From Candidatus Methanoperedentaceae archaeon (GTDB lineage: Archaea > Halobacteriota > Methanosarcinia > Methanosarcinales > Methanoperedenaceae): a stretch of DNA of 64,000 bases. Under the pieces are notes generated by a model. The model searched no databases, was not told where the DNA came from, and saw only the letters and a list, made by a program, of their open reading frames with translations. The stretch covers positions 107,610-171,609 of the forward strand of contig PQAS01000055.1 of the NCBI GenBank assembly GCA_003104905.1. Direction: 5' to 3'. Positions 16,717 to 25,426 of the stretch are shown piece by piece; positions within the stretch are counted from its first letter, which is position 1; each line of letters starts with the position of its first letter. Both the position numbers and the translations under genes were made by a program.

Positions 16717-17124
16717 ATGGAATTATTCAATAAGAATTCTGAAAAACGTATTTGCTATCCCCCCAGGCCACATTCCGACCTTATGCTCGATGTACTTAAA
16801 ACACTGCCAATTCACGTCAAACTCATATTTTATGCACTTCTAAGATTGCATGATCGGGATAGGAAAAATGCAAAAATAACAGTTGCTGATGTTGTTCTGG
16901 AATATCAAAAGTTAGCTGATGAATCAAATATTAGCGGTCTATCTACAAGCCAGGTTACTGACAAAATAAGAGAGCTTGTTATGCTTGGATTCTTGAAATG
17001 CAAGTATGTTCGAAAAGGTTCGGGCAGAATAAAATATGTACATGTTGAACCGGATGAAATTCCCAAATACATTTCTGTGCTTCAAGAAGAATTAGGAAAA
17101 GTTAGATTTGAAGATATTGTGTAA
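16717..17124 (+). CDS. Stand-alone Cdc6/Orc1 C-terminal-type winged-helix protein
   Basis: The 135 residues match the C-terminal winged helix of archaeal Orc1/Cdc6 initiators: TLPIHVKLIFYALLRL, then a middle helix VVLEYQKLADES, the recognition region LSTSQVTDKIRELVMLGFL, and a basic wing (RKGSGRIKYV). No AAA+ ATPase domain is encoded nearby. It may bind origin-like DNA or act as a transcription factor. The ATG is preceded by AAGG; a TTG six codons upstream is an alternative start. Confidence 0.72.
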   Translation: MELFNKNSEKRICYPPRPHSDLMLDVLKTLPIHVKLIFYALLRLHDRDRKNAKITVADVVLEYQKLADESNISGLSTSQVTDKIRELVMLGFLKCKYVRKGSGRIKYVHVEPDEIPKYISVLQEELGKVRFEDIV

Positions 17125-17212
17125 TAGACCACAAACTAATTAAATCTTAAAAAGCAGACTAAATTATTATATAATGAATTTCCTGATTTGGATTTCACAG
17201 AGGTTGACCAAT

Positions 17213-18019
17213 ATGGAAAAAAATAATCGTAAGAAAATGCCCGTATTGTTCATAGGTCATGGTTCACCTATGAACCTGATCTTAAAAAATCAATTTACAT
17301 ATAGTCTTTCTAGATTGGGAGAAAAATTACCGAGACCCAGAGCGATATTGGTCATTTCAGCACACTGGTTAACACCAGGGACATACGTTGCCTGCATGGA
17401 TAAACCAAAAACAATTCATGATTTTTACGGATTTCCCGAAGAATTATTCGAGATGGAATATCCCTGCCAGGGCTCGCCGGATGATGCCAGACTTTTGATA
17501 AGGTCAGTAAAAAAAACTCAGATCAAATGTAACAATGATTGGGGATTAGACCACGCATCATGGGCAATTTTAAAGCACATTTATCCCGGAGCGGATATTC
17601 CGGTTTTTGAAATGAGCCTTGATTATTCTTTTAATGAATGGCATCCAAAAACGTTACGATATCATTACGATATTGCATCGGAACTTGCAATTCTAAGAGA
17701 TAAAGGAGTTCTTATCATTGGCAGCGGCAATATTGTGCATAATCTTGGAATTATTGATTTCAGAAATATTGGCGCTCAAACGTATGATTGGGCTGCTGAA
17801 TTCGATAATATGGTAAAAATAAATTTATTAAATAAAGATCATGGGTCGCTAATAGATTATCAAAAAATGAATGGGGCCGCATTAGCTGTTCCCACACTTG
17901 ACCATTATTTGCCCATGATCTATGTATTGGCTTTACGGGATGAAGATGAACAACTAAAGTTTACGTATGAAGGTTTTCAATATGGATCAATCTCAATGAG
18001 GAGTTTTCAAATCGGATGA
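17213..18019 (+). CDS. LigB / 4,5-DOPA-type extradiol dioxygenase family protein
   Basis: This 268-residue member of the class III extradiol dioxygenase family (YgiD-like) has the metal His motif near the N-terminus in FIGHGSPMN. ISAHWLT, HDFYGFPEELF, the conserved GLDHASWAIL and GSGNIVHNLG follow. These enzymes open catechol-type rings using Fe(II) or Zn and O2. In a strict anaerobe the physiological reaction may differ. The chosen ATG follows GAGGT; a longer start 13 codons upstream is possible. Confidence 0.85.
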   Translation: MEKNNRKKMPVLFIGHGSPMNLILKNQFTYSLSRLGEKLPRPRAILVISAHWLTPGTYVACMDKPKTIHDFYGFPEELFEMEYPCQGSPDDARLLIRSVKKTQIKCNNDWGLDHASWAILKHIYPGADIPVFEMSLDYSFNEWHPKTLRYHYDIASELAILRDKGVLIIGSGNIVHNLGIIDFRNIGAQTYDWAAEFDNMVKINLLNKDHGSLIDYQKMNGAALAVPTLDHYLPMIYVLALRDEDEQLKFTYEGFQYGSISMRSFQIG

Positions 18020-18060
18020 TGCAAATGAAAATATTTGAAGAGAAAAAAATTATATTAGAT

Positions 18061-18225
18061 TTATGAAATGATTTTTCTTCCAGGAACTTTATATGCCCAA
18101 TTGTTGAAACTATTTATGTAAAATGTTTCCTCATATCTGTCCTTTTCAATAAATTGAATATTTCCTTCCTGTACTTCACCGGATTCAAGTTTGAATCGTA
18201 CTATATCTCCAATCGTGTGTTTCAT
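18061..18225 (-). CDS. 54-residue hypothetical protein
   Basis: The short gene reads MKHTIGDIVRFKLESGEVQE at its start and ends YKVPGRKIIS. Its alternating strands and the phrase GDIVRFKLESGE suggest a small SH3-like barrel. A GAGAGGGT ribosome site lies before the ATG. It lies between two convergently arranged larger genes. Family unknown. Confidence 0.6.
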   Translation of the reverse strand: MKHTIGDIVRFKLESGEVQEGNIQFIEKDRYEETFYINSFNNWAYKVPGRKIIS

Positions 18226-18335
18226 ATATTTACCCTCTCATATTTTGAACAATAATTCGAATATTATGGTAAATTTTCCTGTATATAAATTAAAGTGTGA
18301 AATTCGTGTGAAATATGCTCATACAAAACAGGGAA

Positions 18336-19481
18336 TCATTCCACATTAAGCCTTGCAGCTTTTATCAATTCCTTTGTTATCCGGGGCAATTTGTCGCTCA
18401 GCTTCCTGGGTTTTCTGGGTTTGCAGTTTTCAAGAGCATATGCAAAGATTATTGGAATGCCTATCGTAGCATCAAGATACGGGACCACATTTCCTTCTCC
18501 TGCTTTTGGAATCTTGCCCCATGATTTTCCTTCGTTTATCGTGGCTCCTGAAAGTCCGCCTGCATCCGGGCGGTCAACTGTTACCTGGATCACATAATTT
18601 TCGCCAGGGCATTCCATCCCTATGATCTGGGAGATCATGGGACCGGTCTGCTGGAGGAAATTCTTTGGCACGCCCCCTCCCACTTCAAGAACTCCGCGCG
18701 GGATACCATGTACCATGCTGTCATGCACTATGGCAGCGCTTTCAAGGACATCCATTGTGGGGCTCGGATCTACGAAATTTAAGGGATCGAGTTCAGATGA
18801 GACTGATTTTCTATTTGCAAGGATAGGCAAGTAACTTGTTCCCATGCCAACCGATGAATCCGCGAAACTGGGAACGAAAACGGGAACTTTGTTTTTTGAA
18901 GCAGATGCGATGAAAGATTTATCGGGATACTTTGCAGTATTGAGAACACCTTCGCCAAGAATTTTATAATAATAAGCGCTCGAGAATTTTTCCGGGAACA
19001 TATTTTTTTCCCTGGCTTTACTTGTTAATGTCTGTATGATCTTATCCTGGGCAATAAGTGTTCTTTGCATATCAATATAAACATCATAGATGCGTACAAC
19101 ATCATTTTCAGCGAGATCATTATCATCTGCATTGTAATCTCCCTGGTGCACAGGAAGTTTATATGCAAAATGCAGATCATGATAAGTATTTGCGCCTGTT
19201 GTGACGATCCAATCAACAAATCCTTTCTCTATCATTTTTATTATCCCCCCGCCAAGACCCACCGGGGTCATTGCCCCTGCCAGAGTCAGGCATACCGTTG
19301 AATTTTCATCCAGCATGGATTTGAAAAGATGACACGCTTCTGCCAATCGTTTTGCATTATATCCCATACCATCGAATACGTTATCGACAAGCTCCGTTAT
19401 GGTCATATTATCATCAAGAGCGATTGGTGAGATGGTTTTTCCCTTCCAGTAATTATGTTTATTGTTATGCATTTCAATCAT
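18336..19481 (-). CDS. dys: Deoxyhypusine synthase
   Basis: The enzyme transfers the butylamine group of spermidine to a lysine of initiation factor aIF5A, the first step of hypusine formation. The 381 residues carry the NAD-binding segments (LTLAGAMTPVGLGGGI, TTGANTYHDLHF), PRGVLEVGGGVPKNFLQQ and the catalytic Lys region KSWGKI. The usual PDEAVSWGK context is replaced by INEGKSWGK, so this is a divergent member. Some archaeal relatives work on other polyamines, so a homospermidine-synthase-like role is possible. Confidence 0.85.
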   Translation of the reverse strand: MIEMHNNKHNYWKGKTISPIALDDNMTITELVDNVFDGMGYNAKRLAEACHLFKSMLDENSTVCLTLAGAMTPVGLGGGIIKMIEKGFVDWIVTTGANTYHDLHFAYKLPVHQGDYNADDNDLAENDVVRIYDVYIDMQRTLIAQDKIIQTLTSKAREKNMFPEKFSSAYYYKILGEGVLNTAKYPDKSFIASASKNKVPVFVPSFADSSVGMGTSYLPILANRKSVSSELDPLNFVDPSPTMDVLESAAIVHDSMVHGIPRGVLEVGGGVPKNFLQQTGPMISQIIGMECPGENYVIQVTVDRPDAGGLSGATINEGKSWGKIPKAGEGNVVPYLDATIGIPIIFAYALENCKPRKPRKLSDKLPRITKELIKAARLNVE

Positions 19482-19593
19482 TCCCGGTCGATCCCTGATA
19501 TTTCCTATTAATCAAATGCGCAGGTAGATATTTAACAATTGCTAAATCACAGCCCCTAGATTTATAAATGTTGACATGAATTAAAGAGAGTTT

Positions 19594-21060
19594 ATGAATA
19601 TATTAAGACGAGGGCGGCTTCAGGTAGCACCTGACCAGGATATCATGCGCTTCACATCATCAATGGAAGCCGATAAGCAGATCTTCAATGCCGATATTGA
19701 GGTGGATAAGGCGCATGTTGTTATGCTCAAAGAACAGGGAATAATATCTGATGTGGACTGTTCTGCCATATTATCAGGGCTTGAAAAAATACAACAGGAT
19801 GGCATAACGGCCCTTGATACATCCTATGAGGACGTGCATATTGCCCTGGAAGCACGCCTCATTGAAATGGTAGGTGAAGACACCGGCGGCAGGATGCATT
19901 CGGGACGTTCACGAAATGACGAAGTGGCAACGTGCATACGTCTTACCCTTATGATGGAACTCTTAGGTCTCATGGAAGAAAGTGTGGACCTCGTAGGAAT
20001 ACTTATCAAGACCGCTGGAAAACATCATGAAACCATAATGCCCGGCTACACTCACACCCAGCATGCGCAGCCAACCACTCTGGCACACAATCTTCTCGCT
20101 CATGCGAATGCATTTATGCGTGATATTGAAAGAATTAGATCGGCATACAGGCACACTAACCAGAATCCACTAGGAGCTGCTGCATTTGCTTCTACAGGCT
20201 TTGAAATAGACAGGAAAAGGACAACTGAACTTCTAGGTTTTGATTCGGCATTTGAAAATTCCATGGATGCAGTCAGTACACGCGATTTTATGATCGAGAG
20301 CATAAGTTGTTTTTCCAACATGATGACTAATCTTAGTAGAATGGCGGAAGAACTGATACTGTGGAGTTCATCCGAGTTCGGGTTTATTGAACTTGATGAC
20401 AGGTATTCATCAACATCCTCCATCATGCCGCAGAAAAAGAATCCCGATATAGCCGAACTCATGCGTGCAAAAACCGGGACAGTTCACGGAACACTTGTGT
20501 CTGTTCTTACGATATGCAAAGCTCTTCCATACAGCTACAATCGCGACCTTCAGGAAGCAACACCCCACCTGTGGCGCGCCGTCATGACCGTCCGGGCCTC
20601 AGTTCGAATGGCAAGGGGCATGATAGGAACAATGACTATTAAAAAATATGCTATGACCAGGGCAACGGATGTAGGTTTCATGACTGCGACCGAACTTGCT
20701 GATGTCATAGTCCGGAATACTGGTATTCCTTTTCGGACTGCACACCATATTGTCGGGGCAATTGCAAAGGCGGGAACAACTCCAACTATTTCAATCCTTG
20801 ACAGGCTCTCATTGGAAATAATACATGAGAAATTAAGCGATAAGGGTCTTACTGAAAATGCTATCAGGATGGCCCTTGACCCGGTGGATAATGTCAGGAA
20901 ACGCGGGATACAGGGAGGACCATCACCTCTTGAAACAAAGCGGCAGATAGCTTTTATCAAAAAAAATATTATGTTCGTGAAGAAAGATATTCGACGATCT
21001 TATGATAAGATAAACCAGGCATCACATAAACTTTCAAAAATCTGTAAAAAATATAAGTAA
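19594..21060 (+). CDS. argH: Argininosuccinate lyase
   Basis: The last step of arginine synthesis splits argininosuccinate into arginine and fumarate. The 488 residues carry the fumarase-superfamily signature SSIMPQKKNPD and the conserved segments MHSGRSRNDEVAT and PGYTHTQHAQPTT with the catalytic His. Length is usual for the family. It is followed 50 bases on by a CorA-like gene. Confidence 0.95.
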   Translation: MNILRRGRLQVAPDQDIMRFTSSMEADKQIFNADIEVDKAHVVMLKEQGIISDVDCSAILSGLEKIQQDGITALDTSYEDVHIALEARLIEMVGEDTGGRMHSGRSRNDEVATCIRLTLMMELLGLMEESVDLVGILIKTAGKHHETIMPGYTHTQHAQPTTLAHNLLAHANAFMRDIERIRSAYRHTNQNPLGAAAFASTGFEIDRKRTTELLGFDSAFENSMDAVSTRDFMIESISCFSNMMTNLSRMAEELILWSSSEFGFIELDDRYSSTSSIMPQKKNPDIAELMRAKTGTVHGTLVSVLTICKALPYSYNRDLQEATPHLWRAVMTVRASVRMARGMIGTMTIKKYAMTRATDVGFMTATELADVIVRNTGIPFRTAHHIVGAIAKAGTTPTISILDRLSLEIIHEKLSDKGLTENAIRMALDPVDNVRKRGIQGGPSPLETKRQIAFIKKNIMFVKKDIRRSYDKINQASHKLSKICKKYK

Positions 21061-21113
21061 GGCAGATATAAATATGAAAAATTGCATAAATGGTTTTGGA
21101 CCAGAGAGGGATT

Positions 21114-22226
21114 ATGAATGAGGAAAAACCTGTTCAATTGATCGAAGAAAAAAAAGAACCAGGCAGTATCCCACAGCCTGCTACTGAAAGCAAGCAGGCT
21201 TTTTGCGTCGCACTGCCTGTCGCCGGGGGAAGACCATTAAAATTATTAGGGGATAATCCTCATGATTTCATTCCCTTCTTAAAAGATTCCTCTGTCGCAT
21301 GGCTAAATTTTCCTGTTAAAGACATAAAAAAGGAGCCTGAGATAATTGCGATGTCCCTGGGATTCAGTTCTTCTTTAGTTCCAACACTGTTATCCAGTTA
21401 TCTTTCGGCCTATGAAGACAGGGATACAGAAATGGGATTGATGCTTCCCGCGGTCAATGTGAAGAAATTTGATGTTATTATCAGCCCCATCTTGATGCTC
21501 ATCAGGAAAGACCTGATAGTGACAATACATGAAGATAGTGTGACCCGTCTTGTGCGTCTTTCTCGCTATGCAGACGCTTTCATGAGGAAAATAAAGCCAA
21601 ATCTGATGCTGGAAGATAAATTGACAATAATTCTGACAAGACTTATTGATGAAAATATCAACAGGAATTTTGACCATCTAAGACAAATTGAATCCCAGGG
21701 GGATGAATTGAGCAAGATCCTGATGGATCCATTGACGCCAAGAGGAATGATCGCTCCTGAGATACATAACATGAAACATGCACTTATCAGCTATATGGAT
21801 ACACTCTGGGCTACCCTTGATGTAGTGAATTCGTTAAGACACGGGGATGCCGAATTAATGACTGACAGCCCGAAATTGCTTGCAAGGATGGGAATCCTGT
21901 CAGACGATGTCAACAGGCATATTGCCCTCAGTGAGCACATGTCCGACGTGCTTGCATCAGGACTTGAAGTATTGCAGAGTATATACAACAACCAGCTCCA
22001 GATATTAAATAACCGGATGGCTCTTGTCATGACCTGGCTGACAATTCTGGGAACTGCCGTACTTGTCCCGAATACGATTGCAACTGTTTTTGGAAATTCA
22101 GCTTTTAATATGGGGCCGGAAGATAGAGGCTGGTATTTAATACTAATTATTTCATCAACAATAATCGCAACATGGGGTTCATATTGGTTCTTCAAAAAGA
22201 AAGGATTAATGCCAAAAGTGGAATAA
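21114..22226 (+). CDS. corA: CorA-family divalent-cation transporter
   Basis: The 370-residue protein has a long cytosolic helical domain and two C-terminal membrane helices (MVTWLTILGTAVLVPNTIA region, then WYLILIISSTIIATWGSYWF). The usual GMN selectivity motif between them is altered: VFGNSAFN stands where GMN is expected, so ion preference may differ from Mg. I chose the ATG after GAGAGGG; an earlier ATG eight codons upstream is possible. It ends one base before a convergent gene. Confidence 0.8.
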   Translation: MNEEKPVQLIEEKKEPGSIPQPATESKQAFCVALPVAGGRPLKLLGDNPHDFIPFLKDSSVAWLNFPVKDIKKEPEIIAMSLGFSSSLVPTLLSSYLSAYEDRDTEMGLMLPAVNVKKFDVIISPILMLIRKDLIVTIHEDSVTRLVRLSRYADAFMRKIKPNLMLEDKLTIILTRLIDENINRNFDHLRQIESQGDELSKILMDPLTPRGMIAPEIHNMKHALISYMDTLWATLDVVNSLRHGDAELMTDSPKLLARMGILSDDVNRHIALSEHMSDVLASGLEVLQSIYNNQLQILNNRMALVMTWLTILGTAVLVPNTIATVFGNSAFNMGPEDRGWYLILIISSTIIATWGSYWFFKKKGLMPKVE

Positions 22227-23345
22227 TCATTTTTTCATTGATTTGAAATTAGATATCCAGAGGATAACCAGTATTATTACTACGATTATACCCAGTATTA
22301 CTACAAGAGATAAAACTGTTCCCTCCAAAGGACTTTCCGTGGGTGTTTTTTCAATTAAAGGCGTTTCTGTGGGTGTACTCGTTCGTGTAACGGTCGGAAT
22401 TACAGGTGATACCGTGGATACGGTTTCAGGTTTTTTGAGATTTAATATCTTAACTGTTTTAACACCTGTTATGTCGATATCTTCATAAAGAATAGAATAA
22501 CCATCCATGCTCCATTTCGGATTCTCCTGGTTGAAACCCTGGTCTATGAGTCTTCTATATCCCGAACCATCAGGATTAATAATAAAGATCTTTTCACTGC
22601 TTGCTATTTGAGTTTCAGTTGATACGAAAAGGATCCCTTCTTTGCCCCAGCTAAGGTCAGATTTCTTAAAAACATCTTTTGTGATCTGATTTATATCCGT
22701 TCCATCGGCCCTGGCTATATACAATTGGTCGTGGGACTTATTGTCCTGAGAGACAAACACAATAGAATTACCATCGGGGCTCCAGCGTGGATTCCACTGA
22801 CGGAAATTTTCATTAATCAACTGCTTTTTTCCGGTTCCATCTATATTCACTATAAAAATCTTTTCATCACCATTTTCACCCAGTGATGTAAATAATAGCT
22901 TTTTATTTTCAGGATTCCACGAGACTGCACCCCAGAAACGGCTGCTTCCTCCCGGTTCTCTTCCCTGGCGGATAGTCTCATTGAGTAGTTTCCTTCTTTC
23001 AGAACCATCTGAGGAAACAATATATATTTTTTCAATATTATCTGTGTCATAGGATATATAAGAGATTTCATTAGTCAACCATTCAAGTCCCCATTTCTTG
23101 TTTGGGTCAGTGGTTATCTGTTTTCTCTTTGATCCATCTTTCTTGATCGTGAAAATCTGCTGATTCCCGGAATTATCATTGGAAACATATGCGATAGTTC
23201 TGCCATCCGGACTTATAGCAGGACTCCATACATTCTTATCAGTAATATTAGCAGTAGATGTGTTTTCAATAATAAAGTCAGCAGAAACCGGTGCTGAAAA
23301 TAACAATATTAAAAAAAAATAAACGAATATATGTGATACTTTCAT
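22227..23345 (-). CDS. Surface-anchored TolB-like beta-propeller protein
   Basis: A signal peptide (MKVSHIFVYFFLILLFSAPVSA) precedes repeated WD40-like/TolB blades, each with the pattern SPDG..I.YVS....QIFTI..DGS. At least six are visible. A Thr/Pro/Glu-rich linker leads to a single C-terminal membrane helix (LSLVVILGIIVVIILVILWI) and a short basic tail. The propeller would sit outside the cell. Such domains bind partners rather than catalyse. A GTG four codons upstream could also start it. Confidence 0.8.
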   Translation of the reverse strand: MKVSHIFVYFFLILLFSAPVSADFIIENTSTANITDKNVWSPAISPDGRTIAYVSNDNSGNQQIFTIKKDGSKRKQITTDPNKKWGLEWLTNEISYISYDTDNIEKIYIVSSDGSERRKLLNETIRQGREPGGSSRFWGAVSWNPENKKLLFTSLGENGDEKIFIVNIDGTGKKQLINENFRQWNPRWSPDGNSIVFVSQDNKSHDQLYIARADGTDINQITKDVFKKSDLSWGKEGILFVSTETQIASSEKIFIINPDGSGYRRLIDQGFNQENPKWSMDGYSILYEDIDITGVKTVKILNLKKPETVSTVSPVIPTVTRTSTPTETPLIEKTPTESPLEGTVLSLVVILGIIVVIILVILWISNFKSMKK

Positions 23346-23437
23346 AAAACCCATCACATTATATATCTATTTACCATGATAAATGTTGCGTTGTCATTAG
23401 AGCTGAAACTCAAAATAAATCTTCAACTATTTATACC

Positions 23438-24829
23438 TCATTTCTCTTTGCTTTTAAATATTATGCGATCTATTGAAATTTTGGCATTCTTGAAATTAAG
23501 CTTTGTCCCGCCACCACCGAATTGCATGGGCATCCCTGCTGGCATGGAAGGCGATGGCATTGACCACCCGGCCCCTCCTGTCTCTGATGGCGCTTCTTCT
23601 TCAGCAGCAGCCTCTTCTTTTGTCCAGCGCTGCATTACCGGATGCTGGCTCTTCTCAAGATATTCTTTCAGGGTCTTAAGGTCAGTAACATTTTCTTCAG
23701 TAGGTAATTTATCTACAAGTTCGGGGGGAATATCCGCCTTTATTTTTTCCTTGAGGTGCTTGGGCATCCACACAACACGGTTCCATCCGCCATCAGGCTG
23801 TATGAATTTTGGCGAGCGGAAATAATTCACACCAACCCCGAGGAATCCAATTATCTGCTTACCCCCTCCGGTTTGTCCTGCCATTGTAGAGAAAGCAAGG
23901 CCATTCGGGGCAATACCTGTGAAATCCCTGTCCACCCATCCGATTCCATCCACTTCAGGAATATAGAATCCTACGACCTCAAAGCACCCGCAGCTTGTAT
24001 GGGGGTACTCAAAGAATGAATGTATCTTAATACGCGAATATTCACCGCCAGACAGCGCTACAGCCTTCTCATTGACGCCCGAATATTCCCCTCCTATAGC
24101 GTCGATCACTTCACCTTTTGGAATGGCGAACTGCGGCCCTTCAGGGTCAACCTTGGCAGCAGCGCGTCCGTCAAACCAGTTGATAGCGCCGCAAAGGGAT
24201 ATCCTGTCAGGAGTAACGACACATGCATTTGTCGGGGCAAAGCTCTGGCACAATGTGCATCCATAGAACACATCCACATCTTCGTCATGGAGCCCCTTAG
24301 TTCTTGCATCCCTTGCTTCATAGATCTTTATAGCTTCAGCTCTTTGTTTTTCGACCTCATCCGGATCAGTTATATAGGTTGCTTCGATTTTCTCTATAAA
24401 GGACAATTCGTTCTTAAAAAGCATCATTGTGGCTTTTGCTATCTGTTCAAAGGAATTTAATCCCTTTTTAATAGCATCTTTATTAATTCTCACCCAGACA
24501 TCATAACGCTGGTTAAGGTGCATATATCCCTGGATGTAATTCTGGAAATCATGGTTTCGTCTTTCAACTATTGCCTCAAGGTCGGGTTCTACAAGTTTAC
24601 CAGCGATCCTGTATATCATCGCATAAGGATGACGTGAACCTTCCTCCATCTTTGAGAGGTCAGGCCCAATGAGTGTAAATTTTCCATCCTCTATTTCATC
24701 CAATGCTGCAGCCCTTACAAGTTCAAATCCACGTGATTTAGGTCCTGCAAGTTCAACAAACATATCATCTTTTCGTACACGCTCACCCTCGAACATTGGT
24801 GAGATTTCAAAGGGAAATTCGTTTGCCAT
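23438..24829 (-). CDS. cdhC: CO dehydrogenase/acetyl-CoA synthase subunit beta
   Basis: This subunit holds the A-cluster, where methyl, CO and CoA combine to acetyl-CoA. The 463 residues include the cluster Cys set: YGCTLCQSF, then RISLCGAINW, then TSCGCFEVV. The C-terminal Ala/Glu/Gly/Pro-rich stretch (about 395-440) and the closing KLNFKNAKISIDRIIF are typical of archaeal CdhC. It is the third gene of the cdhABC operon, 25 bases after cdhB. cdhD and cdhE do not follow here; a beta-propeller gene does. Confidence 0.96.
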   Translation of the reverse strand: MANEFPFEISPMFEGERVRKDDMFVELAGPKSRGFELVRAAALDEIEDGKFTLIGPDLSKMEEGSRHPYAMIYRIAGKLVEPDLEAIVERRNHDFQNYIQGYMHLNQRYDVWVRINKDAIKKGLNSFEQIAKATMMLFKNELSFIEKIEATYITDPDEVEKQRAEAIKIYEARDARTKGLHDEDVDVFYGCTLCQSFAPTNACVVTPDRISLCGAINWFDGRAAAKVDPEGPQFAIPKGEVIDAIGGEYSGVNEKAVALSGGEYSRIKIHSFFEYPHTSCGCFEVVGFYIPEVDGIGWVDRDFTGIAPNGLAFSTMAGQTGGGKQIIGFLGVGVNYFRSPKFIQPDGGWNRVVWMPKHLKEKIKADIPPELVDKLPTEENVTDLKTLKEYLEKSQHPVMQRWTKEEAAAEEEAPSETGGAGWSMPSPSMPAGMPMQFGGGGTKLNFKNAKISIDRIIFKSKEK

Positions 24830-24853
24830 GATTATCGTCCTCTTCTATTAATT

Positions 24854-25426
24854 TTATCTCGAATTTTTATTTGGTAATTGTTCTATGACCTCATCAAGCG
24901 CTTCGATGAACACATCCTTCCTGAGATTGCCGAATGACATATCGGCATTGGGATGATAGTACTTATCTATCGATATTACTTTCATCCTGGAGAAATTCTT
25001 AAGAGCTGATATTGCCTGGGATGCATAATAATAGGTTATTCCGAAAAAGACTACAAGGTCATATCCGCCTTTCCCGTCAAGCCCAGGCCACTCCGGATCG
25101 CATAGATATGAAGCCAGAGCATGCATATTCACATAATGGGCATCAAGTCCCTTATCTCCCAGGTATTTGTAAGAATCTCCAACTGAGGCAATCTGTATTC
25201 CTGCCTTCCCCAGTGCTACGACTCTTTCAAGAACATCCGGATCATCAATTTCAGAACCAACTATCAGGATAGGGCGTTTTGCCTTTGCAAGCATTTTTCC
25301 CGATATCGCAGGCATCACAGCCCGCGCCATTTTCGGGCCGGGAATATTTCCTGTGTTAAATGGTACGGCCTGGCGGGTGGTATCTATGATTTTTTCTTCC
25401 TGTTTTCCACTAGCCTTAGGTGTCAT
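24854..25426 (-). CDS. cdhB: CO dehydrogenase/acetyl-CoA synthase subunit epsilon
   Basis: This is the small partner of the CO-oxidising alpha subunit. The 190-residue Rossmann-like protein contains [20 protein letters not shown] and [19 protein letters not shown]. It overlaps the 3' end of cdhA by four bases (ATGA), so translation is coupled and the two are made in step for the alpha2-epsilon2 complex. Confidence 0.95.
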   Translation of the reverse strand: MTPKASGKQEEKIIDTTRQAVPFNTGNIPGPKMARAVMPAISGKMLAKAKRPILIVGSEIDDPDVLERVVALGKAGIQIASVGDSYKYLGDKGLDAHYVNMHALASYLCDPEWPGLDGKGGYDLVVFFGITYYYASQAISALKNFSRMKVISIDKYYHPNADMSFGNLRKDVFIEALDEVIEQLPNKNSR

